Shown one piece after another: positions 1 through 4,992 of a DNA stretch of 5,045 nt; position 1 is the first letter of the stretch; each line of letters opens with the position of its first letter. The translations under genes were made by a program, and so were the position numbers. The stretch comes from an uncultured Lachnospiraceae bacterium. Lineage in GTDB: Bacteria; Bacillota_A; Clostridia; Lachnospirales; Lachnospiraceae. The DNA is taken from the NCBI GenBank assembly GCA_910587905.1, contig CAJUOF010000329.1, forward strand, positions 1-5,045, in the 5' to 3' direction. The notes below the pieces were generated by a model, which saw only the letters and a list, made by a program, of their open reading frames with translations, did not search any database and was not told the DNA's origin.

Positions 1-57
1 GACGGCATACGAGATTCGGTTACGTGACTGGAGTTCAGACGTGTGCTCTTCCGATCT
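1..57. other. Illumina TruSeq index-side adapter (not biological)
   Basis: These bases match the P7/index side of a TruSeq library adapter. Bases 1-15 are the end of the flow-cell sequence (GACGGCATACGAGAT), bases 16-23 are an 8-base index (TCGGTTAC), and bases 24-57 are the read-2 primer region ending in CTCTTCCGATCT. Genomic sequence begins at base 58. The same adapter with the same index appears reversed at 4993-5045. It was left in the reads and assembled into the contig end. Confidence 0.98.
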
Positions 58-124
58 GCTGGACGACGAGCTGAAAGAGTGCATCGACATGCCCGCCGAT
101 TCCGTAGGACTGAAACAGCTTTAA
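58..124 (+). CDS. dhaK: Dihydroxyacetone kinase subunit DhaK, C-terminal fragment
   Basis: An open frame runs from the adapter junction to a TAA at 122-124 and encodes the last 21 residues, beginning LDDELKECIDMPAD and ending GLKQL. The LDDEL(K/R)-x-x-(I/L)-D-x-PAD pattern resembles the C-terminus of DhaK/Dak1-type subunits. These bind dihydroxyacetone covalently through a histidine and receive phosphate from DhaL. The position directly before a dhaL gene on the same strand, with a 63-base gap, supports this. The substrate-binding and catalytic parts lie outside the contig, so function and substrate cannot be checked. The break is caused by the assembly end, not by a mutation. The call rests on a short tail plus context. 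Confidence 0.7.
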
Positions 125-171
125 GGCGAAAATCACTTTATGGTGAAAACCGTTTTATGGAAAAGGAAACG

Positions 172-180
172 AAAAGGAGA
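172..180 (+). promoter_or_regulatory. Ribosome binding site that sets the dhaL start
   Basis: AAAAGGAGA lies 7 bases before the ATG at 188. It favours that start over the in-frame ATG at 140, which would add 16 residues (MVKTVLWKRKRKGETA) unlike any DhaL N-terminus and has no comparable ribosome binding site. From the ATG at 188, the metal-binding aspartates fall at residues 30, 35 and 37, the numbering used for E. coli DhaL. Confidence 0.85.
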
Positions 181-187
181 AACAGCT

Positions 188-826
188 ATGTCATTTAAGA
201 ACAGTGCGGCCGCGTCCGTCGTCGAGGGCCTGATCAAAACCATCCAGACCAACAAGGATTTTCTGAGCGAGGTCGACGGAAAGATCGGTGACGGCGATCA
301 CGGCATCAATATGAACAAGGGCTTTACCATGACCAGCGAGAAGCTGGCCGGAAAAGAATACAATATGTCTGAGGGCTTAAGTGTTCTCAGCTCCACCCTC
401 ATGGAGGACATCGGCGGCTCCATGGGGCCTCTCTACGGCGTGTTCTTTGACGAAATGGCCATGGCCAGCGAGGACGCCGAGGACATTGACGAGCATATTT
501 TCAAAGACATGATCTGCAATGCCGTGGACGGCGTCATGGACATCGGCGGAGCAAAGCCCGGCGACAAGTGCCTCTTAGACTCCATGGTCCCTGCAAGAGA
601 CGCTTTCTGCAAGGCACTTGAGGATGGCAAAGATTTTGCCGCCGCCCTGGATGATTTGAAGGCCGCCGCAAAGGAAGGCTGGCAGGCCACGGAAAACATG
701 GTCGCCAAGATCGGTCGTGCAAGTCGCCTGGGCGAGAGAAGCCGGGGCGTGCTGGATGCGGGCGCCACTAGCTGTTACCTGATGCTGACGTCCATTGCGG
801 ACTCCATGCAGGCGCTTTTAAAATAA
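188..826 (+). CDS. dhaL: Dihydroxyacetone kinase ADP-binding subunit DhaL
   Basis: This 212-residue protein is close to the usual DhaL length of about 210. In the family, DhaL holds ADP/ATP with two Mg ions and passes the phosphate to dihydroxyacetone bound on DhaK, in the cytoplasm. Visible motifs in order are the metal-binding D30 and G34-D-G-D-H-G39, the nucleotide-contact loop GGSMGPLYG at 76-84, GGAKPGDKCLLDSMVPA in the middle, and SRLGERSRGVLDAGATS near the C-terminus. Two motifs differ from the E. coli-type versions: GGASGPLYG has Met in place of the second Ser, and GHQDPGATS reads GVLDAGATS. The aspartates remain, so activity is likely, but it may belong to a subfamily acting on another small ketose. 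It follows the dhaK fragment and ends at a terminator. No dhaM (the PTS phosphate donor) follows, so the donor, ATP or a DhaM encoded elsewhere, cannot be told. Confidence 0.92.
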   Translation: MSFKNSAAASVVEGLIKTIQTNKDFLSEVDGKIGDGDHGINMNKGFTMTSEKLAGKEYNMSEGLSVLSSTLMEDIGGSMGPLYGVFFDEMAMASEDAEDIDEHIFKDMICNAVDGVMDIGGAKPGDKCLLDSMVPARDAFCKALEDGKDFAAALDDLKAAAKEGWQATENMVAKIGRASRLGERSRGVLDAGATSCYLMLTSIADSMQALLK

Positions 827-846
827 CAGGTTGACAAACGCAAGTC

Positions 847-881
847 AGGGGGCTGTATATTCTCAACAGCCCCCTACTTTT
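847..881 (+). terminator. Rho-independent terminator of the dha operon
   Basis: A perfect 10-bp stem, AGGGGGCTGT (847-856) with ACAGCCCCCT (866-875), encloses a 9-base loop and is followed by ACTTTT. It lies 20 bases after the dhaL stop, between two convergent genes. On the minus strand the hairpin comes 28 bases after the end of the DUF134-NifX gene but has no good T run, so it is mainly a plus-strand terminator. It may partly stop transcription from the other side. Confidence 0.88.
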
Positions 882-903
882 GTGTTCCCTACTCGATTCC
901 GTC

Positions 904-1686
904 TCAGTGACAGCCGTGGCCGCCACATCCGCCGTGATGACCTTCTCCGTGGTGCCCATGGCCGCCGCACCCGCCGTGGCCTTCTCCGTGGTCATGGCCA
1001 CCACAGACATGGCCTTCCCCATGGTGACTGCACATGGCGTCCGGATCGTAGGACAGGGAGCCCGCCAGGAAGGATTCCACCTGGGCATCGGCATCTCCAG
1101 CAGCTCCGGGGAACAGGCGGATCCCCGCCTCAGCCAGAGCATTCCTAGCACCGCCTCCGATGTTGCCGCAGATCAGGGTCTCCACGCCCTGCTCCTTTAA
1201 AAATCCGGCCAGGGCACCATGCCCCGTCCCGTTGGTGTCTACCACCTGAGAAGACAGGATCTTTCCGTCCTCCGCCTCATAGATCTTAAACTGCTCCGTG
1301 TGTCCGAAATGTCCAAAAATCTGTCCGTTTTCATAGGTAACCGCAATCTTCATAAACCGTTCTCCTTTCACCTGTTCCTCTCCCATTCCCGTCAGGCGGT
1401 AACTGCCCCCTTCAATCTGAAGGCAGGCGCCTTCCACCAAAAAACGGGCCATCTTTTTCCTGGCCTCCGCATAGAGGGCCTGCACCGTGGCCCTGCCCAC
1501 GTCCATCCGCGCCGCACACTCTTCCTGGGTGAGCCCTTCATAATCCAGAAGCCGCAGGACCTCGTACTCTTCCACATTCAATATGATCCTGCTCCCTCTC
1601 ATGGGCAATTCTTCCGCCCCGGCAGACTGAAACCTTCGGAACCTGGGCATCCGGCTGACACATTTGCATTTGCTTGGTCTCGGCAT
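904..1686 (-). CDS. DUF134 HTH domain fused to NifX/NifB-type domain with His-rich tail
   Basis: This 260-residue protein has three parts. Residues 1 to about 105 match the DUF134 family: it begins MPRPSKCKCV with a CxC pair and contains a helix-turn-helix around 51-77 (LTQEECAARMDVGRATVQAL). Residues 112 to about 213 match the dinitrogenase iron-molybdenum cofactor (NifX/NifB C-terminal, MTH1175-like) fold: MKIAVTYENG, then HFGHTEQF at 126-133, then ICGNIGGGARNALAEAGI. Residues 219-260 are a tail with 13 His, 5 Cys and 18 Gly, typical of metal-binding ends. The likely role is a metal- or cluster-responsive regulator or a metallocluster carrier. No nif genes are nearby, so nitrogen fixation is not implied. 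The start at 1686 has AAAGGA 5 bases upstream. The protein may control its own promoter through the half-sites at 1722-1757. A second start at residue 112 is possible. Domain calls are firm, function is not. Confidence 0.88.
   Translation of the reverse strand: MPRPSKCKCVSRMPRFRRFQSAGAEELPMRGSRIILNVEEYEVLRLLDYEGLTQEECAARMDVGRATVQALYAEARKKMARFLVEGACLQIEGGSYRLTGMGEEQVKGERFMKIAVTYENGQIFGHFGHTEQFKIYEAEDGKILSSQVVDTNGTGHGALAGFLKEQGVETLICGNIGGGARNALAEAGIRLFPGAAGDADAQVESFLAGSLSYDPDAMCSHHGEGHVCGGHDHGEGHGGCGGHGHHGEGHHGGCGGHGCH
907..1032 (-). repeat. Degenerate repeats encoding the His/Gly/Cys metal-binding tail
   Basis: This stretch codes for residues 219-260 of the DUF134-NifX protein, built from variations of HGEGH, GGCGGHG and GGHDHGEGH. 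At DNA level the 13-mer CCTTCTCCGTGGT occurs at 941-953 and again at 980-992, 39 bases apart, which suggests growth by slippage or unequal exchange. Tail length may vary between strains. Tails of this kind bind Ni, Zn or Cu in proteins such as SlyD and HypB; the metal here is unknown. Confidence 0.75.
1351..1368 (-). promoter_or_regulatory. Internal ribosome binding site and ATG before the NifX-like domain
   Basis: On the minus strand AAAGGAGA (1368-1361) lies 7 bases before an in-frame ATG (1353-1351), which is residue 112 of the fusion. The spacing and core equal those of dhaL in this window. The ATG falls exactly where the NifX-like domain begins (MKIAVTYENG). Translation from here would give a separate 149-residue NifX-like protein with the His-rich tail. 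It may instead be a relic of two formerly separate genes whose stop codon was lost. Use of the site is inferred. Confidence 0.6.
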
Positions 1687-1720
1687 GGGAATCCTTTCGT
1701 TTTGTTCGACTTTATTTGCC

Positions 1721-1758
1721 TATTGACAGTTTACTCCGATTATTGGCATATGTCAATA
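1721..1758 (-). promoter_or_regulatory. Candidate promoter and overlapping operator of the DUF134-NifX gene
   Basis: On the minus strand a perfect -35 TTGACA (1756-1751), a 17-base spacer and a -10 TAAACT (1733-1728, 4 of 6) point at the gene starting at 1686. Three copies of ATTGRCA lie over it: ATTGACA at 1722-1728 and ATTGGCA at 1742-1748 on the plus strand, and ATTGACA at 1757-1751 on the minus strand. The last two form a near-perfect 16-bp palindrome (1742-1757) centred on CATATG and covering the -35. TATTGACA and TGTCAATA at 1721-1728 and 1751-1758 also form a perfect inverted repeat. Plus-strand copies are 20 bp apart, about two helical turns. Self-regulation by the DUF134 domain is an inference. 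Confidence 0.6.
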
Positions 1759-1806
1759 TATAATCCGTAATCTTATGAGAAACAAATGCTCTGGCTCAGG
1801 ATACCG

Positions 1807-3063
1807 TTATCCCCGGATCTGGCTCACACTTTTCACGATATTGTGATGGATGGGAACCCAGGTGACTCTCTGAAACAGGGCCGCCACCGCAATAGGAATA
1901 TAAGTGAAGATAAAGACCGGAAAAGTAAACAGATAAAGCACCTTTTTCCCCATCCGGCAATGGATCTGTCTCCATTCGCTCACGGTTGTGACCAGACCGA
2001 AAAAAAACAGGGACAGATAGATGCCAAGCAGATTTCCCCCCATGGCCGCCAGAGTCATTCCCGTCCATTCCGGCCTCCCGGCAAGCACTCCCGCCAAAGC
2101 GATGCTTCCGTTGCCCAGAAGCGTCAGCAATGTCAGAAGGGTAGCCGGAGCCACCGTCATCAATATATCATAGCTGGAAAAACGACGCTCTTTCACAACA
2201 CTCCGAACCAACTCTCCGCCGTATTTTCCAAACACCTGGTAAAAGCCCTTGGTCCAGCGGAGTCTCTGATACCAGGACTCCCGGAAATTCACCGGCTGCT
2301 CGTCGTAAAGCACCGCTTTCTCGCAGTAGCCGATCACCTCCCCCTGGATGGCATTGTCCACGGAAAACTCAATGTCCTCGGTGAGGAGATGGTGCTTCCA
2401 GCCATTATTGGCCCGCACAATTTTGGAGGACATCAGAAAGCCCGTTCCGGAAATGGCACAGCTTGTGCCGCACTGCATTCTCGCTCCATTCAAATATTTC
2501 GATTCCCGGAGAAACCAGAGAGCGTAGCCGGCAGAAATCCAGTTGGACCCGTAGTTCTTGGAGTTCCGGTAGCTGGTCACTACCGGATAGCCCCTGGCAA
2601 ATACCTTGTTCATCTCTTTCACATAATTCTCGTCCAGCACGTTGTCCGCATCCAGCACCAGATAGCCATCATAGGCCTCAATCCCAATCATGGTCTCAAT
2701 CTGAGAGAACAGATAATTGAGGGCGTAGCCCTTACCCACCTGCACCCGGTCAAAACGCTCGAACACGACAGCCCTGTGGTTCCTCGCCACCTGCGCCGTA
2801 TTGTCCGTACAGTTGTCCGCTACCACATAAATATCCAAAAGTTCCGGTGGATAGTCCTGCTTTCGGATACTCTCCAAAAGCTCCCCGATCACCGCGCTCT
2901 CATTCCTCGCAGAAATCACCACCGCATAACGCCGGGGCCTCGCCGCCCCGAATTCCTGTGTCCGGAAAAACCACCGGATAAACACATAGACGACCTGGTA
3001 AAAATAAGAGAGACTAAGAATCACCAGCACCGCAAAATTAAAGCCTCGAATCCATCCTGCCAT
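1807..3063 (-). CDS. Membrane-anchored family 2 glycosyltransferase
   Basis: This 418-residue protein has the plan of a processive polysaccharide synthase. One N-terminal membrane segment lies at about 9-33. A cytoplasmic GT-A domain carries SARNE (51-55), ADNCTD (82-87), the metal/sugar-nucleotide DAD (138-140), SGTGF (205-209), the catalytic-base TED (228-230) and QRLRW (266-270). Hydrophobic segments follow at about 300-328, 336-361 and 374-400. The Q-x-x-RW motif is typical of enzymes such as cellulose, hyaluronan and poly-N-acetylglucosamine synthases. Size is near IcaA/PgaC, and there is no PilZ domain. The sugar cannot be read from the sequence. The ATG at 3063 is the only start: an in-frame TGA lies 8 codons upstream, and AAAGGAA is 10 bases before the ATG. 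No clear terminator separates it from the DUF134 gene 120 bases downstream on the same strand. A surface or extracellular glycan role is likely. Confidence 0.9.
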   Translation of the reverse strand: MAGWIRGFNFAVLVILSLSYFYQVVYVFIRWFFRTQEFGAARPRRYAVVISARNESAVIGELLESIRKQDYPPELLDIYVVADNCTDNTAQVARNHRAVVFERFDRVQVGKGYALNYLFSQIETMIGIEAYDGYLVLDADNVLDENYVKEMNKVFARGYPVVTSYRNSKNYGSNWISAGYALWFLRESKYLNGARMQCGTSCAISGTGFLMSSKIVRANNGWKHHLLTEDIEFSVDNAIQGEVIGYCEKAVLYDEQPVNFRESWYQRLRWTKGFYQVFGKYGGELVRSVVKERRFSSYDILMTVAPATLLTLLTLLGNGSIALAGVLAGRPEWTGMTLAAMGGNLLGIYLSLFFFGLVTTVSEWRQIHCRMGKKVLYLFTFPVFIFTYIPIAVAALFQRVTWVPIHHNIVKSVSQIRG

Positions 3064-3240
3064 AAGCTGTCCATTCCTTTCCTGTCATTTCATCCTCCGC
3101 TTTTTGTTTCGGCTCCTTCATCCCCGCCCACTTCCCGATTCGTCCCCGCCCGCTGCCCCTTTCTTCTCCCCCTGTTTCTTTATCCGTCCCGCTCCCCTTT
3201 TCCGCTCCGTCTGTTCTCCCATCTTCCCCCTCGTCCTCTG
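3064..3240 (-). other. Purine-rich leader upstream of the glycosyltransferase
   Basis: No convincing gene lies here. On the plus strand 86 of the 100 bases at 3141-3240 are pyrimidines, so an mRNA read from the minus strand would have an unstructured, GA-rich leader of roughly 170 bases. Two tiny frames exist on the minus strand: 34 codons at 3222-3118 starting MGEQTERKRG, and 27 codons at 3121-3038 starting MKEPKQKAED. They overlap as ATGA, and the second runs into the glycosyltransferase start. Their composition is low-complexity (K, R, G, E), so I do not call them genes. Confidence 0.5.
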
Positions 3241-3242
3241 CC

Positions 3243-3277
3243 AGTATACGAAAAAGGTTATGTCCATTATGTGTCCA
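3243..3277 (-). promoter_or_regulatory. Weak candidate promoter for the glycosyltransferase
   Basis: A -10-like TATACT (5 of 6) lies on the minus strand at 3248-3243, just before the purine-rich leader begins. No good -35 sits 16-18 bases upstream. Two copies of TGGACA on the minus strand (3266-3261 and 3277-3272) are 11 bases apart, one helical turn, and could be an activator site. The rest of the gap up to 3422 is AT-rich and shows no gene. Confidence 0.3.
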
Positions 3278-3318
3278 AAGTTTTAAAATTTCCTTGCCGT
3301 GCTCCCCCCTTTCTTAAT

Positions 3319-3343
3319 AATCTTTCCCCCAAAAACAAAGATT
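3319..3343. repeat. Short perfect inverted repeat in the phosphatase-glycosyltransferase gap
   Basis: AATCTTT (3319-3325) and AAAGATT (3337-3343) form a 7-bp stem with an 11-base loop. On the minus strand the hairpin is followed by ATTAAG, not a T run. It is a weak terminator candidate for the phosphatase gene ending at 3423, or a chance structure in AT-rich DNA. No other terminator is visible in 3344-3422. Confidence 0.3.
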
Positions 3344-3422
3344 CCATGCACCGTTCCTGTCAAACCATGCATGAAATCTCCCTTCTCTGGCTCTTCTGCC
3401 TTCTTACATTATGTACTTTTTC

Positions 3423-3932
3423 TTAAGATTTTTTCTGCTCTTCTAAATGTTTCTGCGATCCTTCATTCCCCTCAAAAATGTATGCAAGAAGGGCCTCACA
3501 CCCTTCCACAATATCCTCGTAGGTCACGTCAAAATTCCCTGTGTACCACGGATCCGCAATGTCCCTGGGCCTCCGGCCGAAATCCAACAGCCGCCAAACC
3601 TTGTGCTCCTCGTCTTCCTCCGGCCTCATGCCCAGGATCCTGTACATGTTGGAGATATTGTATTTCTCCATCCCGATCAGATAGTCGTATCTCTCATAGT
3701 CGCCCCTCTCCATCCTCCTGGCCCTGTGGTTTCCCACGGGAATCCCCAGGGAACGCAGCTTGCTTCTGGTCCCGTGATGGATCCCGTTCCCGATCTCCTC
3801 GTAGCTGGTCGCCGCCGAGTCGATCTCGAACAGGTCCGAGAGGCCCTGTTTACCTACCATGTCCTGTAACACGTACTGGGCCATTGGGGAACGGCAGATG
3901 TTGCCGTGGCAGACGAATAATATCTTAATCAT
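3423..3932 (-). CDS. Low-molecular-weight protein tyrosine phosphatase
   Basis: This 169-residue cytoplasmic enzyme removes phosphate from protein tyrosines. The P-loop C8-HGNIC-R14-S15 near the N-terminus supplies the nucleophilic cysteine and the phosphate-binding arginine, and D127 in DPW (127-129) is the general acid; many relatives have DPY there. The residue after N11 is Ile, as in tyrosine-specific members. The arginine phosphatase YwlE has Thr at this place, so tyrosine is the likelier target. Length is slightly above the usual 150-160 because of a charged tail (EGNEGSQKHLEEQKKS). AGGAGG (3948-3943) sits 10 bases before the ATG and fixes the start. In many bacteria such enzymes act with tyrosine kinases in capsule or exopolysaccharide control. 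The glycosyltransferase downstream on the same strand fits that, but no kinase is in the window. Confidence 0.93.
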   Translation of the reverse strand: MIKILFVCHGNICRSPMAQYVLQDMVGKQGLSDLFEIDSAATSYEEIGNGIHHGTRSKLRSLGIPVGNHRARRMERGDYERYDYLIGMEKYNISNMYRILGMRPEEDEEHKVWRLLDFGRRPRDIADPWYTGNFDVTYEDIVEGCEALLAYIFEGNEGSQKHLEEQKKS

Positions 3933-3961
3933 AATAAAAATCCCTCCTAAAATGCGTTGAT

Positions 3962-4055
3962 TTGCCGTGTTTTGGCACGTTTTGCGCAGTTTATTTTTTC
4001 AAAGAATATTGTTAAAAAAATCACAGAATAAGCAAAACGGGGCAAAATGTGGCAA
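3962..4055. repeat. Imperfect 24-bp inverted repeat bracketing the phosphatase promoter
   Basis: Bases 3962-3985 (TTGCCGTGTTTTGG then CACGTTTTGC) match the reverse complement of 4032-4055 at 19 of 24 positions, with a 46-base AT-rich centre that holds the candidate promoter. The right arm also has two GGCAA copies 10 bases apart (4041 and 4051). It could be a regulator-binding pair, a cruciform or the remnant of a mobile element end. No function can be assigned. Confidence 0.45.
3988..4015 (-). promoter_or_regulatory. Candidate promoter of the phosphatase gene
   Basis: On the minus strand TTAACA (4015-4010, 5 of 6 to the -35 consensus), a 16-base AT-rich spacer and TAAACT (3993-3988, 4 of 6) point toward the phosphatase start at 3932. 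The -10 hexamer is the same as in the DUF134-NifX promoter. It predicts a leader of about 50 bases carrying the strong ribosome binding site. Confidence 0.5.
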
Positions 4056-4070
4056 GTTGAAGCCGTGAAA

Positions 4071-4110
4071 CGTAGTAAAAACGTAGTATAAATTGAGCAA
4101 ACTTACTACG
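4071..4110 (-). terminator. CGTAGTA repeat cluster, possible terminator of the DUF2971-type gene
   Basis: On the minus strand CGTAGTA (4110-4104) can pair with TACTACG (4088-4082) over a 15-base loop, followed by TTTTT (4081-4077), 24 bases after the gene's stop. The stem is short with only three G-C pairs. A third copy of TACTACG lies at 4077-4071 and could form an alternative 8-bp stem. The three copies, two direct and one inverted, could also be recombinase or regulator sites. Confidence 0.4.
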
Positions 4111-4133
4111 ATTGTTTTCCCAACTTAATTACA

Positions 4134-4992
4134 TTATTTTAATTTATAAATTTCCGATTGCCCATCAAATTTAATTTTTTTTGATTGACATATTTCTTCA
4201 ATAATATCCACATACCATTTGGGAGCTACTGGATGCACCATGACACCTTCTAAAAATTCAGATATATCTCCTGCATCCTCTATCCTAACATTATTATCAC
4301 CAATCCTATCCCAATCTGCTCTTTGGGCACAAATTTTCTCAGTTAAATAATCAATGATTTCCTCATCGGTTTTACCTTTTACCTGCTCCTCAATTTTAAA
4401 TTTCACGCCAAAGCTGGATAACCCTTCTGCACTATATAAACTGTTATCCGCAATTAACAAGCGGTATTCTCCTTCATGTCTAAACGCAGGTCTTTTGTGG
4501 AAATAAGTTTCATGTGCTAACAAACTATCCTTCATCTGACTAATTTGCTGCTCCAAAATAGACTTCTTATTTAAATCATAATTAACTTTTTCGAGGTAGA
4601 CACTAAATTGTTCTTCCTCCGGAAAAACTTTTTTAGTATGAGACAACAATTTATCGTCTTTTGTCCTTATTCTGATTGCTCTGTTTCCATATGAATAACA
4701 TCTCCACATAGCATCTGTTTCTGGATGTTTTGACCAGCATTGAGCATATGTAAACCATTTGCTGTGCCACATTCGGAAATAATTGTCCGGAATTGCATAG
4801 TAATTCCTTGGACACAACTTATGATACATTTCACTCACTATTTGCCGAACATCTTCAGGGGTTTCCATATGTGAAAACAAATACCCTTCATATTTGTCAT
4901 CCCAAGAAGATGGACGTACAAATCTATCTTTATTGTTTATGGTGAGATTAATAAAATCTTCAAAACCAATATATCTAAAAAGTTTCTTGCTC
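4134..4992 (-). CDS. DUF2971-type protein, 5' end missing at contig edge
   Basis: The open frame gives about 285 genuine residues, from SKKLFRYIGF to a TAA at 4136-4134. Features typical of DUF2971 are an N-terminal K-L-(F/Y)-(R/K)-Y, PSSWDDKYEG in place of the usual S-F-N-D-P-F-E, the central AQCWSKHPETDAMWRCYS, and EGEYRLLI followed by VHPVAPKWYVDII. No signal peptide or membrane segment is seen. The biochemical role of the family is not established as far as I know. An apparent GTG start reading MCSSDL is adapter, not protein. The real start lies beyond the contig, probably only a few residues away, since this motif opens family members. GC is near one third, against roughly half or more elsewhere, which suggests a transferred gene. 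Its promoter and any partner gene upstream are missing. Confidence 0.75.

Noticed and set aside
140..187. Upstream ATG extending DhaL by 16 residues
   Set aside because: The ATG at 188 has a well-placed AAGGAGA and gives the family's usual N-terminus; the extension is basic and unlike DhaL.
433..768. Minus-strand frames over dhaL
   Set aside because: The plus-strand DhaL motifs are decisive. These frames have no start signal or domain.
907..1032. CRISPR-like or structural repeat array
   Set aside because: The repeats are short, degenerate and in frame within a His/Gly-rich protein tail, without uniform spacers.
1723..1764. Plus-strand promoter from TTGACA (1723) and TATAAT (1759)
   Set aside because: The hexamers are 30 bases apart, too far for one promoter, and no plus-strand gene lies downstream.
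831..1770. Several plus-strand frames over the DUF134-NifX gene
   Set aside because: They mirror the minus-strand gene, lack ribosome binding sites and domains, and reflect the repeated His/Gly codons.
3335..3363. Minus-strand TTGACA at 3363-3358 as a promoter for the glycosyltransferase
   Set aside because: At 17 bases the -10 would be CTTTGT, a poor match, and nearby offsets are no better.
1786..3426. A 546-codon open frame on the plus strand, longer than any other in the window
   Set aside because: It is antisense to the glycosyltransferase, whose DAD, TED and QRLRW motifs and membrane segments are clear on the minus strand. The plus frame is rich in His, Pro and Arg, has no recognisable domain, and is a shadow of GC-biased codons.
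3299..3928. Plus-strand open frame of 209 codons over the phosphatase gene
   Set aside because: It is antisense to a gene with a complete CX5R signature and ribosome binding site. The translated product is low-complexity (Ser, Pro, Arg) with no domain.
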